A program made the translations under genes and the position numbers. This document shows, one piece after another, positions 8,616 to 17,342 of a stretch of DNA of 64,000 nt; position 1 is the stretch's first letter, and each line of letters begins with the position of its first letter. Origin of the DNA: Bacteroidota bacterium (GTDB taxonomy: Bacteria; Bacteroidota; Bacteroidia; UKL13-3); the NCBI GenBank assembly GCA_030680835.1, contig JAUXUD010000062.1, forward strand, positions 62,001 to 126,000, given 5' to 3'. Under the pieces are notes generated by a model that worked only from the letters and a program-made list of their open reading frames with translations, was not told the DNA's origin and ran no database searches.

Positions 8616-9725
8616 CTACGGATGTGCCACCGCCATTTTACCTTCCAGGTTTTTGATTTCTATTGTGTTTGAACCATTTGATAATTTGCAATTGATGAGC
8701 AATTTTAATAGACGGGTTTTCATTCCGCTTGCATTTGTTTTGAATGATTCAGAACTCAGGAGGGAAAAATTTGTGTTCAAATCCTGCTTTATTTCTGCAC
8801 TCGAATAAGTAACTCCGCTCTCATCGGTCCATTCAAGCATTACAGTTGAAAAATTATAAGGGTCTTCAACAGGTATTAATTCCGTGCTGAAATTTGCCAG
8901 GCAATCGGTGTTTGACCCTGTTCTGATATTTTTAGATATCTCCATGGTATCAGTTCCGTTTATCTGCTTTAATGAAACGTTAACCACTTTGTTTGAACTG
9001 AAACCATAAAAAATAGTTTTCCCTTTTATTATTTTTCCATCACCAAAATCCCATAAATAAATATTTGACGGGTCACCAATTGCATAAAATTTATAAATAT
9101 TATGTGAACTGTCAAGGCTGGTATAGCTGAATTCAGGCAATTGGTTGGGATTAAGAAAATAGTTTAGTTTTAATTTATTATTTATGCTTGAAGAACAACC
9201 ATTAGAATAACTGCAAGTATATTTTATAGGCTGAACCGTACCCGATTTTAAGGTCTTATTAACCTGTGCCGTGGTTTCGGAGCTACCATCGCTGAATTGC
9301 CATAATTCTGATACAAGAGCGGCAGAACCTGTTGATACTGCGTTTAGTTTAATAGTATAATAAGGAATATTGGCTAATCCATTCCGGCTAAAGTCATAGT
9401 TATGCTTTTCAAAGCTTGAATCGGGTCTGAAAAGATATCCTGTTGATTTTTTATAATCTCTTAAAATAATTTTTAGTCCTGCTTTACAGGTGCTGCAGTT
9501 TTGCTTTAAGTTCCCTGTAAATTCCAAAACATTATCATTATCCATCCGGTAATCGGTTATAAGATAATAGTTGTTTTTACCAGCTTCTAACGTAAGCGGA
9601 ACATTGTTAATTTCACCACTCATATAAAAAACCGGACTCCCAATTTCATCAATCGGTTCAAGCCGTTTTTTACAGGCGAAAAATGTAAATAACAGAAGCG
9701 AAAAAATAATAATCCTTGATTTCAT
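8616..9725 (-). CDS. PKD-domain lipoprotein
   Basis: 369 residues. MKSRIIIFSLLLFTFFACKK ends in a lipobox with the lipid-bearing Cys at about 18, so the protein is a lipoprotein. Two PKD-like segments are visible (SELWQFSDGSSETTAQVNKT and IYLWDFGDGKIIKGKTIFYG). The rest is beta-rich and unrecognised. It starts 1 bp after the barrel protein's stop (ATG at 9725, stop at 9727), so it is translated as part of the sigma/barrel operon. PKD domains usually serve as spacers or carbohydrate/protein contacts. Function unknown. Confidence 0.78.
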   Translation of the reverse strand: MKSRIIIFSLLLFTFFACKKRLEPIDEIGSPVFYMSGEINNVPLTLEAGKNNYYLITDYRMDNDNVLEFTGNLKQNCSTCKAGLKIILRDYKKSTGYLFRPDSSFEKHNYDFSRNGLANIPYYTIKLNAVSTGSAALVSELWQFSDGSSETTAQVNKTLKSGTVQPIKYTCSYSNGCSSSINNKLKLNYFLNPNQLPEFSYTSLDSSHNIYKFYAIGDPSNIYLWDFGDGKIIKGKTIFYGFSSNKVVNVSLKQINGTDTMEISKNIRTGSNTDCLANFSTELIPVEDPYNFSTVMLEWTDESGVTYSSAEIKQDLNTNFSLLSSESFKTNASGMKTRLLKLLINCKLSNGSNTIEIKNLEGKMAVAHP

Positions 9726-9726
9726 T

Positions 9727-11022
9727 TTACTTGATTTTATAGCTTAATCCCAAAGTGAATCCCTTATTGCGGTCGAATTTGTTTTCTTTAAAAAGGGTAT
9801 TGTTCGATACGTCCAAAAGTCCCAGATACATATTTGAATGAAGTACTATTTTACTGTTTATAAAAAATGAATATCCCAGGTTTAACTGAAGATCATTTCT
9901 ATTAACTGCGTCAAAATATCCATTCTCGACCTTCACCGAACTCAGAGTTTGATCACCGGTTTTTGTTGTAGTTATTCTTTCAGTTGTTTGCAAAAGCAGC
10001 AAATAATTTACCCCGGCATTTAACATATGTTTGCCATTAAACCGGTATATAAATGAAAGGGGTATTTGTAAATAATCGAGGCGCTGGGTTTGTATGCTTT
10101 TTGTTTCGTATGTTGAACCGAAATCATAATTACTGTATTGGTAATTTCTTGCATTCATATTCTCATTGAGTCTTCTGTATTCAATCCCTGCAATAACTCC
10201 CAGCCGGGGTTTAAAAAAGTAATAATACCTGATCCCATAACCGAAATTGAAATTTTTTGAAGAAAAATCATTTCCGTTAAATCCTGTAAGCGTGCCTTCC
10301 AGAGCCAAAAACGAAGGATTTGCACCCTGGTCAAATTGTTTGTGAAAATTTGTCCTAACCGGATTGCAGGTATCGCATATCAGCCTGTTTAATTTCAATT
10401 GCTTTATCCCTTTGGCTTCTATATATATTGCATCAATGCCTGCAGTTTCTATTATATCTGATTCGGGTTTCACTTCATTTGTATTAATTTCTAAGTTCGG
10501 CTCATCTATTGGCTGAATGAGATCAGCAATCGTGTAAACACTTGAATTCATTATGTTTAAATCAGCCTTTGTTTTTTTATCCTGTGCTTTAATAAAAACA
10601 ACAGTTGCAGGTTCCGTATTTGTCTTTTTTGCATTATCCTGTGCTGGCTTCAACTGATTATGGATTTCGGGTTTTGAATAAGTTGCCATATTAATATTTG
10701 TTTTGTGAGTTTGCGGGTTTGCTACTGAATTATCATTTGTATTTTTTAATTCGTTATGCGCTAATATTTCTTTTTCAATACCCTGTTCCTCAATATTAGT
10801 TACAATTCCGGGTAAATAACTATTCATATAAAAACCCAAACCGCTAATAACTCCAGTTATTACAAACAGTACCAATCCATACAAAAACAGATTGGTCTTT
10901 AATTGCCTTTCTGCACGAATCAGTTTCTTAGCTTTAACCCAATAAACTTCTTCAAATTCATCCGGCATCGAATCCATTCGGTTTCTTAACAGGTTATCAA
11001 ATTTTTCATCTTCATTCTTCAT
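9727..11022 (-). CDS. Membrane-anchored protein with C-terminal outer-membrane beta-barrel domain, sigma-factor partner
   Basis: 431 residues. An acidic N-terminus of about 43 residues (LRNRMDSMPDEFEEVYWVKA) precedes one transmembrane helix (about 44-67, LFLYGLVLFVITGVISGLGF), then a low-complexity N/T/K-rich linker, then about 200 residues of alternating hydrophobic strands (FGYGIRYYYFFKPRLGVIAG, LDYLQIPLSFIYRFN, NLGYSFFINSKIVLHSNMYL, final GFTLGLSYKIK) like a PorT/OmpW-type barrel. The ATG overlaps the sigma-factor stop by 4 bp. Position and N-terminal layout suggest anti-sigma control of that factor, but no zinc-binding anti-sigma motif is seen; this is inference. Confidence 0.75.
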   Translation of the reverse strand: MKNEDEKFDNLLRNRMDSMPDEFEEVYWVKAKKLIRAERQLKTNLFLYGLVLFVITGVISGLGFYMNSYLPGIVTNIEEQGIEKEILAHNELKNTNDNSVANPQTHKTNINMATYSKPEIHNQLKPAQDNAKKTNTEPATVVFIKAQDKKTKADLNIMNSSVYTIADLIQPIDEPNLEINTNEVKPESDIIETAGIDAIYIEAKGIKQLKLNRLICDTCNPVRTNFHKQFDQGANPSFLALEGTLTGFNGNDFSSKNFNFGYGIRYYYFFKPRLGVIAGIEYRRLNENMNARNYQYSNYDFGSTYETKSIQTQRLDYLQIPLSFIYRFNGKHMLNAGVNYLLLLQTTERITTTKTGDQTLSSVKVENGYFDAVNRNDLQLNLGYSFFINSKIVLHSNMYLGLLDVSNNTLFKENKFDRNKGFTLGLSYKIK

Positions 11023-11588
11023 AATGCCATTATTTTAACTGATGATAATAGTATGGTAAATCTTTCTTTTAACCGGGTTCTGGCTTTTGCCAGATGCCAG
11101 CGTGATGTGCTCTCGGCAATCTGCAGACTTTTGCTAATTTCCTGATGGCTCAAACCCTCAAAAACATATAAATTAAATACTTCCTTACATCCCTGGGGCA
11201 ATCGTTTTATTTCTTTTAATATATCTATTGCGTCTAATTTTTCTTCGGCTTCGTTTAAATCAAATGGGTGTTTCGAAAGCGGCAAATCATCCAGACTAAC
11301 TTTCGAAAACAATTCCTTATAATTTTTAGCCTTTCTGAATTCATCAATAATAGTATTGATCATGATACTTTTCACCCATTTGTCGAAAGGCTTATTTTCG
11401 TCATACTTTTTTAGATTATTTAATATCTTTAAAAATGCCCGGTTCAGCATATCAACCGCATCATCTTTATTTATGGTATACCTTTTACAAATACCAATCA
11501 GCAAGGCAAAACATTCTTTGTAGAGCTCGTATTCAGCCCTAATATCCTTGTTTTTGCATTTACCAATCAGTATTTTCAGGTCAGTCAT
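11019..11588 (-). CDS. ECF-type RNA polymerase sigma-70 factor
   Basis: 189 residues. Region 2 has YKECFALLIGICKRYTINKD, DMLNRAFLKILNNLKKYDE, FDKWVKSIMINTIIDEFRK. Region 4 has IKRLPQGCKEVFNLYVFEG, LSHQEISKSLQIAESTSRWH and LAKARTRLKE, the helix-turn-helix that reads the -35 region. No region 1.1 or 3, as in ECF factors. It heads a minus-strand operon with the overlapping membrane-barrel gene and a lipoprotein gene. A hairpin at 11597-11628 lies just upstream of its start. The regulon is not visible here. Confidence 0.93.
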   Translation of the reverse strand: MTDLKILIGKCKNKDIRAEYELYKECFALLIGICKRYTINKDDAVDMLNRAFLKILNNLKKYDENKPFDKWVKSIMINTIIDEFRKAKNYKELFSKVSLDDLPLSKHPFDLNEAEEKLDAIDILKEIKRLPQGCKEVFNLYVFEGLSHQEISKSLQIAESTSRWHLAKARTRLKERFTILLSSVKIMAL

Positions 11589-11596
11589 TTGCTTGT

Positions 11597-11628
11597 AAAG
11601 CTTAACCCTAAAAATAGGGCTAAGCTTT
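11597..11628 (-). terminator. Hairpin between the PKD/T9SS gene and the sigma-factor operon
   Basis: Inverted repeat AAAGCTTAACCCTA (11597-11610) with TAGGGCTAAGCTTT (11615-11628), 14 bp with one mismatch and a 4-nt loop. It lies 53 bp after the stop at 11682 and 9 bp before the sigma-factor start. It most likely terminates the upstream gene, but could equally act in the sigma-factor leader. Confidence 0.5.
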
Positions 11629-11681
11629 GTTTGGGTTAGCTGTTTTGTTTCGCTTTAAAGGCAAGTTATTTCTTTTTATTC

Positions 11682-14402
11682 TTATTGTTTTATTAATTTA
11701 ATAAAATGATACTGTTTACTTGTATTTAATTTAACAATGTAAATCCCTTTGGATAGATCTCCTGTATCAATTGTAAAGTGGTTTGCAGCAGGTAAAAGGT
11801 TAAAGTTTGATGTAAAGCATTCCCTTCCCTGCATATCGAAAAGCATAACCTGGAGTTCGTCTGACTGTGGGCTGTTCAGCTCCAATTGTACTGACTCCTG
11901 GAAAGGATTGGGATATAATTTAACCTTAGCCAGAAAATTCTCTTTTTCAAAGATTCCGATCAAACTATCATACACAATTATACTCTCACAATAAGTTTTA
12001 TGACAGGAATCGCGGGGGACTGAAATAAATAAACATACATTATAAGTTCCATTCGCTGCAAAAGTATGGGTGGGGTATTTATTGGTTGATGAATCACCAT
12101 CACCGAAGGCCCAAAAGAACATGGCAGAATCTTCCAGATAATTTGAATGCGCACTAAAGTAATACTTACGTGGAGCTACTAGTTTGGTATTGTTAAATTT
12201 TGGTGTGCATTTATTAGTTGCCTGTTCAGGAGTAACCTGGATAGGTAAACAGTTTAATTCATGACAACTCCGGTCAATACTATCTTCAACATATAAACAT
12301 ACCTGGTAAATCCCTGCATATTCAAATTTATGAGACAAATTTTTTCCTGTTGCAAGGGTTCCATCGCCAAAATTCCAACTACACTTTACTCTTGGGCCTA
12401 ATCCTATAGTTAAAAACAATCCTGATATAGACACGTATGTGAAATTAGCCTTGCATGTATTTGTAAAAGGACCCACATTAAATGAAAAACAAAAAGTAGA
12501 AGCACAAGTGCTTCCTGTTTTTTGAACTGTTAAGCAAACATTATAAGAGCCGCTTGCAGAAAATTGGTGTTCCGGATTTTTTAGAGTAGAATAAATACCA
12601 TCACCAAAAGCCCATAAATAGGTCAAACTATCACCGGTACTTTGATTGATAAATTTAATTTTTAAATTATTGATTGTATCCCTCAAAAAGGCATATTGCG
12701 CGTTACAGGCACCGAAATTATTAATAATGATTATTTTACATTTCATTTCGTTACAACCTGTATCGGTTTGACTTTGAACCAATAAACAAACAGAATAATT
12801 TCCATTTGCCTGATACGCAAATGATGGATTCGCAATGCTTGAAGTGGACCCCTGTCCAAAAGTCCAATGGTAGCTTAGGTTGGCACCAGAGGAGGTACTA
12901 ACGAAGTTTACCTTTGCCGGATTACCTGCATCAAATGCCCACTCAAAATCTGCTTTACACCCTGCATTGATTACGGAACAATTTTGACTGATACATGAAT
13001 CTGTTCCCATTACCTTTATTGTTTTTAAGCAAACATTATAAGAACTGTTTCCTGGAAAAAGATGAACAGGATTATATGCTGTTGATGTAGTATTGTCACC
13101 AAAATCCCATAAAAATGCTGTTGATGAACTTATAGCCATGGACGGGTAAAAATTAAATTTTCTGTAACTTAATGTATCCCGCACAGAAGTATAGTAACTG
13201 TTACAGGTATTTATCCCCTGGCTTTGAGGTCCGGGACATCCAGAAGAATTATATATTGAATTTAGCCTGTTACCAAAATTCACAATTCCACTATTAATGT
13301 TATCGTAATAATCATAGATTTTATTTTTTATGACGATAGAGTCTGAAGTACCCCACCAGTTGTGTTTTGAATTTATATTGGCAGGAGAAAAATTCTGAAT
13401 ATTGTAAATACTATTGGAAACAAAATTGCTGCTATCTATAAAAGAGGTATCAGGCCAGTTCGGATTAATAATAATTCCTATTCTATTTTGTTTGATAGTT
13501 GAATTTCTAATAGTTAATGCACCATAAATGCTGCCATTGCCTGTAACAATAATACCAACACCATTGCCTGTTCCTGAAAGTGTGGAGCATTCAATAACTC
13601 CCCTGCCAATCACCGCTAACGTATCATAATTTTTAATTTCAGAGTTTATTACTCGCAAAAATACTGGATAGATTGATGTACCCTCAATTTTACTATCAAT
13701 TATATTAAGTGAACTCACTTCGGTGAAAACTTTTGATCTTTTAACATTCGAAGAAACAATTAAATGATTTCCACCCTTTAATATTATACTGTCAACCAAG
13801 CATGTTCTGATGGTAAAAAACCTGAGAGCAGAATTGGAAAAAATATCGCTTCGGGTAATTGTACTGTTTTTTATTTCTATGGATGTCTGCATTTGCAAAA
13901 TACTGGTAGTCGTTATGTATGAACTATCTATAATAAGCGAATCCTGTGGGGTACTCAACCCGTTCGTTTTAATGGTAGTATTGCCAATTATTGCATTTTT
14001 AATAAGCAAAGTTCCGGTATTACCAAATTCAATTTCGGCACCCGATTTTGGTCCCGAAAAATATACAAAATTTATTAGTGAATTAGATAGGTTTGCGTTT
14101 TTAAATATTAGCATCGCTTTCCCAGAAGCAGTCCCATTAAAGATAATACGGCTTGTACTTTTGCCGATTGCCAATATTGATCCTTTAATAAGAATTTCAT
14201 AGTTGCCGCTGTAGTTGATAAGTACCCCTGGTGCAATAGTAAGTGTAACACCAGCCGGTATCTGAACATCTCCTATAACGTTATACGGACTTCCTGCTGC
14301 GGTCCAATTGGTATTTGTGAAATATGCTCCACTTACATTAGTTTGCGCAATTCCTAATTGTGCACCAAGCATCAATAAGATGCTAAAAATTATTGTTTTC
14401 AT
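11682..14402 (-). CDS. T9SS surface protein: parallel beta-helix plus five PKD domains
   Basis: 906 residues. Signal peptide MKTIIFSILLMLGAQLGIAQ. Residues about 22-375 are a right-handed beta-helix/pectate-lyase-like repeat region (VQIPAGVTLTIAPGVLINY, LIKNAIIGNTTIKTNGLST, HNWWGTSDSIVIKNKIYD). Five PKD domains follow, each with a W-F-G-[DQ]-G motif (LWDFGDNTTS, HWTFGQGSTS, LWAFGDGIYS, SWNFGDGTLA, FWAFGDGDSS). A T9SS type A domain ends it (VKLYPNPFQESVQLEL, LSKGIYIVKL). The cysteines flanking each PKD may pair. No catalytic motif was identified in the helix, so enzyme or adhesin is undecided. Likely monocistronic. Confidence 0.85.
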   Translation of the reverse strand: MKTIIFSILLMLGAQLGIAQTNVSGAYFTNTNWTAAGSPYNVIGDVQIPAGVTLTIAPGVLINYSGNYEILIKGSILAIGKSTSRIIFNGTASGKAMLIFKNANLSNSLINFVYFSGPKSGAEIEFGNTGTLLIKNAIIGNTTIKTNGLSTPQDSLIIDSSYITTTSILQMQTSIEIKNSTITRSDIFSNSALRFFTIRTCLVDSIILKGGNHLIVSSNVKRSKVFTEVSSLNIIDSKIEGTSIYPVFLRVINSEIKNYDTLAVIGRGVIECSTLSGTGNGVGIIVTGNGSIYGALTIRNSTIKQNRIGIIINPNWPDTSFIDSSNFVSNSIYNIQNFSPANINSKHNWWGTSDSIVIKNKIYDYYDNINSGIVNFGNRLNSIYNSSGCPGPQSQGINTCNSYYTSVRDTLSYRKFNFYPSMAISSSTAFLWDFGDNTTSTAYNPVHLFPGNSSYNVCLKTIKVMGTDSCISQNCSVINAGCKADFEWAFDAGNPAKVNFVSTSSGANLSYHWTFGQGSTSSIANPSFAYQANGNYSVCLLVQSQTDTGCNEMKCKIIIINNFGACNAQYAFLRDTINNLKIKFINQSTGDSLTYLWAFGDGIYSTLKNPEHQFSASGSYNVCLTVQKTGSTCASTFCFSFNVGPFTNTCKANFTYVSISGLFLTIGLGPRVKCSWNFGDGTLATGKNLSHKFEYAGIYQVCLYVEDSIDRSCHELNCLPIQVTPEQATNKCTPKFNNTKLVAPRKYYFSAHSNYLEDSAMFFWAFGDGDSSTNKYPTHTFAANGTYNVCLFISVPRDSCHKTYCESIIVYDSLIGIFEKENFLAKVKLYPNPFQESVQLELNSPQSDELQVMLFDMQGRECFTSNFNLLPAANHFTIDTGDLSKGIYIVKLNTSKQYHFIKLIKQ

Positions 14403-14690
14403 AGCTGTATAATTGGTCTATATCTATCGGTACGTGTTAAATGCTGTTTTTGTTGGTGTACCCCATAAAAAAACAGAAATTTCTGTAATAATAATGAGTG
14501 AAGCCTTTTCATATGATATAATTTAGGGTTTATAAAAGCTTGTACGTATTTGGGTAAGGATTTGATGGTGAGATTAAATTTGTTAAACCAAAATATGATT
14601 AATATTCTACAAATCAGCAGCTTAAAATATATTATTTTTGCGTACTGATAAGTATCATAGAAATGTTTTTTCAATTATGAAAACAAAACA
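14403..14690. other. AT-rich intergenic region between divergent genes
   Basis: Separates the minus-strand PKD gene from the nuo operon. A minus-strand reading frame at 14399-14674 exists, but it is rich in low-complexity Phe/Ile/Leu/Lys codons and matches no family, so no gene is called. The nuo promoter lies at its right edge. Confidence 0.5.
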
Positions 14691-14720
14691 TTTGCTTTGA
14701 AGCTCAAATTGATATATTTG
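14691..14720 (+). promoter_or_regulatory. Bacteroidota-type promoter of the nuo operon
   Basis: TTTG at 14691-14694, an 18-bp spacer, then TATATTTG at 14713-14720 fits the Bacteroidota TTTG-N19-TAnnTTTG promoter closely. The predicted transcript start is about 14727, leaving a leader of roughly a dozen bases before the nuoA ATG at 14740. Confidence 0.6.
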
Positions 14721-14739
14721 ATTTAATAAAACGCTTACT

Positions 14740-15090
14740 ATGGGTTCAACGGCTCTCATATTATTAATCATATGTGGAATTGCATTCTCGGGTGGTGGCA
14801 TTCTTATTTCAAAATTACTTGCAAAAACATCTAAAAATGCCCAAAAGGGTGAACCTTACGAATGTGGTATTCCTACATCAGGTTCATCCTGGATTCAGTT
14901 TAATGTGGGTTATTATTTGTTCGCACTCATTTTTCTGATTTTTGATGTGGAACTGGTTTTTATGTATCCCTGGGCTGTGGTTGTTAAAGAAACCGGATTG
15001 GTAGCCCTGGTTGAAATACTTATTTTTATGTTCATTTTGTTTATGGGTTTATTATATGCTTGGAAAAAGGGGGCACTTAAATGGATGTAA
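14740..15090 (+). CDS. nuoA: NADH-quinone oxidoreductase subunit A
   Basis: 116 residues, three membrane helices. The loop after helix 1 has [16 protein letters not shown], the NuoA/ND3 cysteine-bearing loop that lies near the quinone cavity, then [20 protein letters not shown], the second signature with its conserved acidic residues. It is a membrane subunit of complex I. First gene of the operon; its end overlaps nuoB by 10 bp. Length is typical. Confidence 0.97.
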   Translation: MGSTALILLIICGIAFSGGGILISKLLAKTSKNAQKGEPYECGIPTSGSSWIQFNVGYYLFALIFLIFDVELVFMYPWAVVVKETGLVALVEILIFMFILFMGLLYAWKKGALKWM

Positions 15091-15623
15091 AAGATAAAAT
15101 GCAATCCCCCCTGGAATTTCCGGGCCAGATTCATGAAACGCCCGATGGCGGAATTTTGCTTACCAAACTGGATGATGTAATTAATTGGGCCCGCGCCAAT
15201 TCGTTATGGCCCCTGGTGTTCGGTACCAGTTGTTGTGCCATCGAAATGATGTCGGCCGCCGATGCAAAATACGATTGGTCGCGGTTTGGATTTGAAGTAG
15301 CCCGTGCAACTCCCCGCCAGGCCGATTTAATAATTGTTGCCGGAACTATTGTTATGAAAATGGCTCCCGTACTTAAACGCTTATACGATCAAATGCCTGA
15401 TCCAAAATATGTGATTGCCATGGGTGCCTGTACCATTTCGGGCGGACCTTTTTTTTACAATACTTATTCCGTAGTTAAAGGAGTTGACCATATTATTCCG
15501 GTTGATGTATATATACCGGGTTGTCCGCCCCGGCCAGAAGCCTTGCTGCACAGCATGATTACACTTCAGGAAAAAATTAAACACGAAACGTATTTCAATA
15601 CAAAAAAAGAAACTGCAAAATGA
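15081..15623 (+). CDS. nuoB: NADH-quinone oxidoreductase subunit B (N2 cluster)
   Basis: 180 residues. The ligands of the terminal [4Fe-4S] cluster N2 are visible: the vicinal cysteines in [11 protein letters not shown], the Cys in [12 protein letters not shown] and the Cys in [13 protein letters not shown]. NuoB passes electrons to quinone at the interface with NuoD and NuoH. The ATG at 15081 lies inside nuoA, and the stop overlaps nuoC by 4 bp, indicating translational coupling. Confidence 0.98.
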   Translation: MDVKDKMQSPLEFPGQIHETPDGGILLTKLDDVINWARANSLWPLVFGTSCCAIEMMSAADAKYDWSRFGFEVARATPRQADLIIVAGTIVMKMAPVLKRLYDQMPDPKYVIAMGACTISGGPFFYNTYSVVKGVDHIIPVDVYIPGCPPRPEALLHSMITLQEKIKHETYFNTKKETAK

Positions 15624-16075
15624 CCCATGAAGAACTGAAAAATACCCTCACTGCTATTTTACCTTCGTCAAGCTTTGATGAAACCGGAGAGTTCTTAACG
15701 GTTATTGTTCCTTCCGAAGACTTGCTTCCGTTTATGACGGAACTTCGCTCAAATACCGGACTTGATTTTGATTACCTATTTTGCCTTACCTGTATCGACT
15801 GGAAAGATCACCTGATGATGGTGTATCATTTGATGTCGAAAACCCATAAACATGCATTGGTGATCAAGGCAAAATTAACCAACCGCGAAGACCCGCAAAT
15901 TGAAACGGTTTGTCATATCTGGCGTACCGCCGAGTTTCACGAACGCGAAGTGTTTGATTTGTTTGGTGTAAAATTTATTAATCATCCCGATTTGCGCAGA
16001 ATATTTTTAGACGACGATTGGGATGGGTTTCCACTAAGAAAAGATTACGTGGATGAAAATATGATTGAAATATGA
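15620..16075 (+). CDS. nuoC: NADH-quinone oxidoreductase subunit C
   Basis: 151 residues, of the 30-kDa subunit family. The signature region [19 protein letters not shown] with [10 protein letters not shown] and the closing GFPLRKDY are present. It is a structural subunit of the connecting (Q) module. It is separate from nuoD here, unlike the fused nuoCD of Bacteroides and E. coli. Overlaps both neighbours by 4 bp. Confidence 0.97.
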   Translation: MTHEELKNTLTAILPSSSFDETGEFLTVIVPSEDLLPFMTELRSNTGLDFDYLFCLTCIDWKDHLMMVYHLMSKTHKHALVIKAKLTNREDPQIETVCHIWRTAEFHEREVFDLFGVKFINHPDLRRIFLDDDWDGFPLRKDYVDENMIEI

Positions 16076-17196
16076 GAAGCCTGATAGCAGAAGATTACGT
16101 AACCCCCGAAGGCGAGTTCGTCATTAATATGGGCCCTCAGCACCCATCAACCCATGGGGTGCTTCATTTAAAGCTTTGGCTAAATGGAGAAACTGTAAAT
16201 AAGGTTGAACCGCATTTGGGTTATATCCACCGCTCTATCGAAAAAATGAGCGAAAATCTTTCGTACCGCAATTTTATTTTTGCTACCAGCCGCATGGATT
16301 ACCTGGCGGCTCATATTAATAATGAAGCCTGTGCCTTAACCGTTGAAAAAGGCCTGGGCATTGAAGCACCACCCCGTGCAAAATACGTCCGTACCATTAT
16401 ATCCGAACTTACCCGGCTCTCGTCTCACCAGCTTTGGTGGGGTTGCACAGGTCTCGATTTGGGCGCAGTAACACCATTCTTTTATGCATTCCGCGAGCGC
16501 GAAGCCATTATGGAAATAATGGAAGAAACCTGTGGTGCCCGCCTTACCCAAAACTATATGGTTCCCGGCGGATTGATGGTTGATATTCATCCAAACTTTC
16601 AAAAAAGAGTGAAAGAAGTGTTAACACTCATCAAAAAGAATTTTAATGAATACGATGAGATCTTAACAGGTAATGTAATTTTTGAAAACCGTACCAAAGA
16701 AGTGGGTTATCTTTCAAAAGAAGATGCCATTTCATATGGCGTTACAGGCCCAACAGCCCGTGCTTCGGGCGTAAGCTGTGATATTCGTAAATGGTTTCCC
16801 TACAGCGCTTACGATCAGGTACAGTTTAACGAAATACTGGATACCGGAGGTGATTGCTACGCCCGCTATATGGTGCGCATGCATGAAATGAGAGAGTCTG
16901 TTTCCATTATCGAACAATTGATTGATAATATTCCTGAAGGCGATTATCAAACCAAAACAAAAGCGGTGCTTAAATTGCCTAAAGGCGAATTTTATCAAAG
17001 GGTTGAAACCCCGCGGGGAGAACTGGGTGTGTATATAGTAAGCGATGGAGCTGCCAGTCCGTACCGCATTAAATACCGCTCACCGGGTTTCTCTAATCTT
17101 TCGGCCTTGCCCGTAATGGCAAAGGGTGGAAAAATTGGTGACCTGGTGGCGATAATGGCAACCATAGATTTGGTAATACCGGATATTGACCGGTGA
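16072..17196 (+). CDS. nuoD: NADH-quinone oxidoreductase subunit D
   Basis: 374 residues, of the 49-kDa subunit family related to [NiFe]-hydrogenase large subunits. It shows MGPQHPSTHGVLHLKLWL, the quinone-site loop, then HLGYIHRSIEKMSE, TGPTARASGVSCDIRK and a C-terminal PVMAKGGKIGDLVAIMATID followed by a terminal DR. It forms the quinone cavity with NuoB. It is the last gene of the first nuo block. The next 146 bp hold only palindromes where nuoE, nuoF and nuoG would be expected. Confidence 0.98.
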   Translation: MRSLIAEDYVTPEGEFVINMGPQHPSTHGVLHLKLWLNGETVNKVEPHLGYIHRSIEKMSENLSYRNFIFATSRMDYLAAHINNEACALTVEKGLGIEAPPRAKYVRTIISELTRLSSHQLWWGCTGLDLGAVTPFFYAFREREAIMEIMEETCGARLTQNYMVPGGLMVDIHPNFQKRVKEVLTLIKKNFNEYDEILTGNVIFENRTKEVGYLSKEDAISYGVTGPTARASGVSCDIRKWFPYSAYDQVQFNEILDTGGDCYARYMVRMHEMRESVSIIEQLIDNIPEGDYQTKTKAVLKLPKGEFYQRVETPRGELGVYIVSDGAASPYRIKYRSPGFSNLSALPVMAKGGKIGDLVAIMATIDLVIPDIDR

Positions 17197-17208
17197 CGCA
17201 ACACATAA

Positions 17209-17302
17209 AGACGCGATAAATCGCGTCTCTACAGGTTGTATCACCCGGGATAAACACAACATAACAATGATTTCACGCGTAAAGACGCGATTCATCGCGT
17301 CT
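17209..17302. repeat. Two AGACGCGA...TCGCGTCT palindromes between nuoD and nuoH
   Basis: AGACGCGA-TAAA-TCGCGTCT at 17209-17228 and AGACGCGA-TTCA-TCGCGTCT at 17283-17302, each an 8-bp perfect stem with a 4-nt loop. An exact copy of the second occurs at 60688-60707 far away. They form most of the nuoD-nuoH gap and can fold in the nuo mRNA. Confidence 0.75.
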
Positions 17303-17342
17303 CTATGGGTGAACACGATTTAAAAATAAAAAACAGAATAAA

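Noticed and set aside
14399..14674. 91-codon minus-strand frame upstream of the PKD gene
   Set aside because: It is AT-rich low-complexity coding potential, overlaps the PKD gene start, and matches no family.
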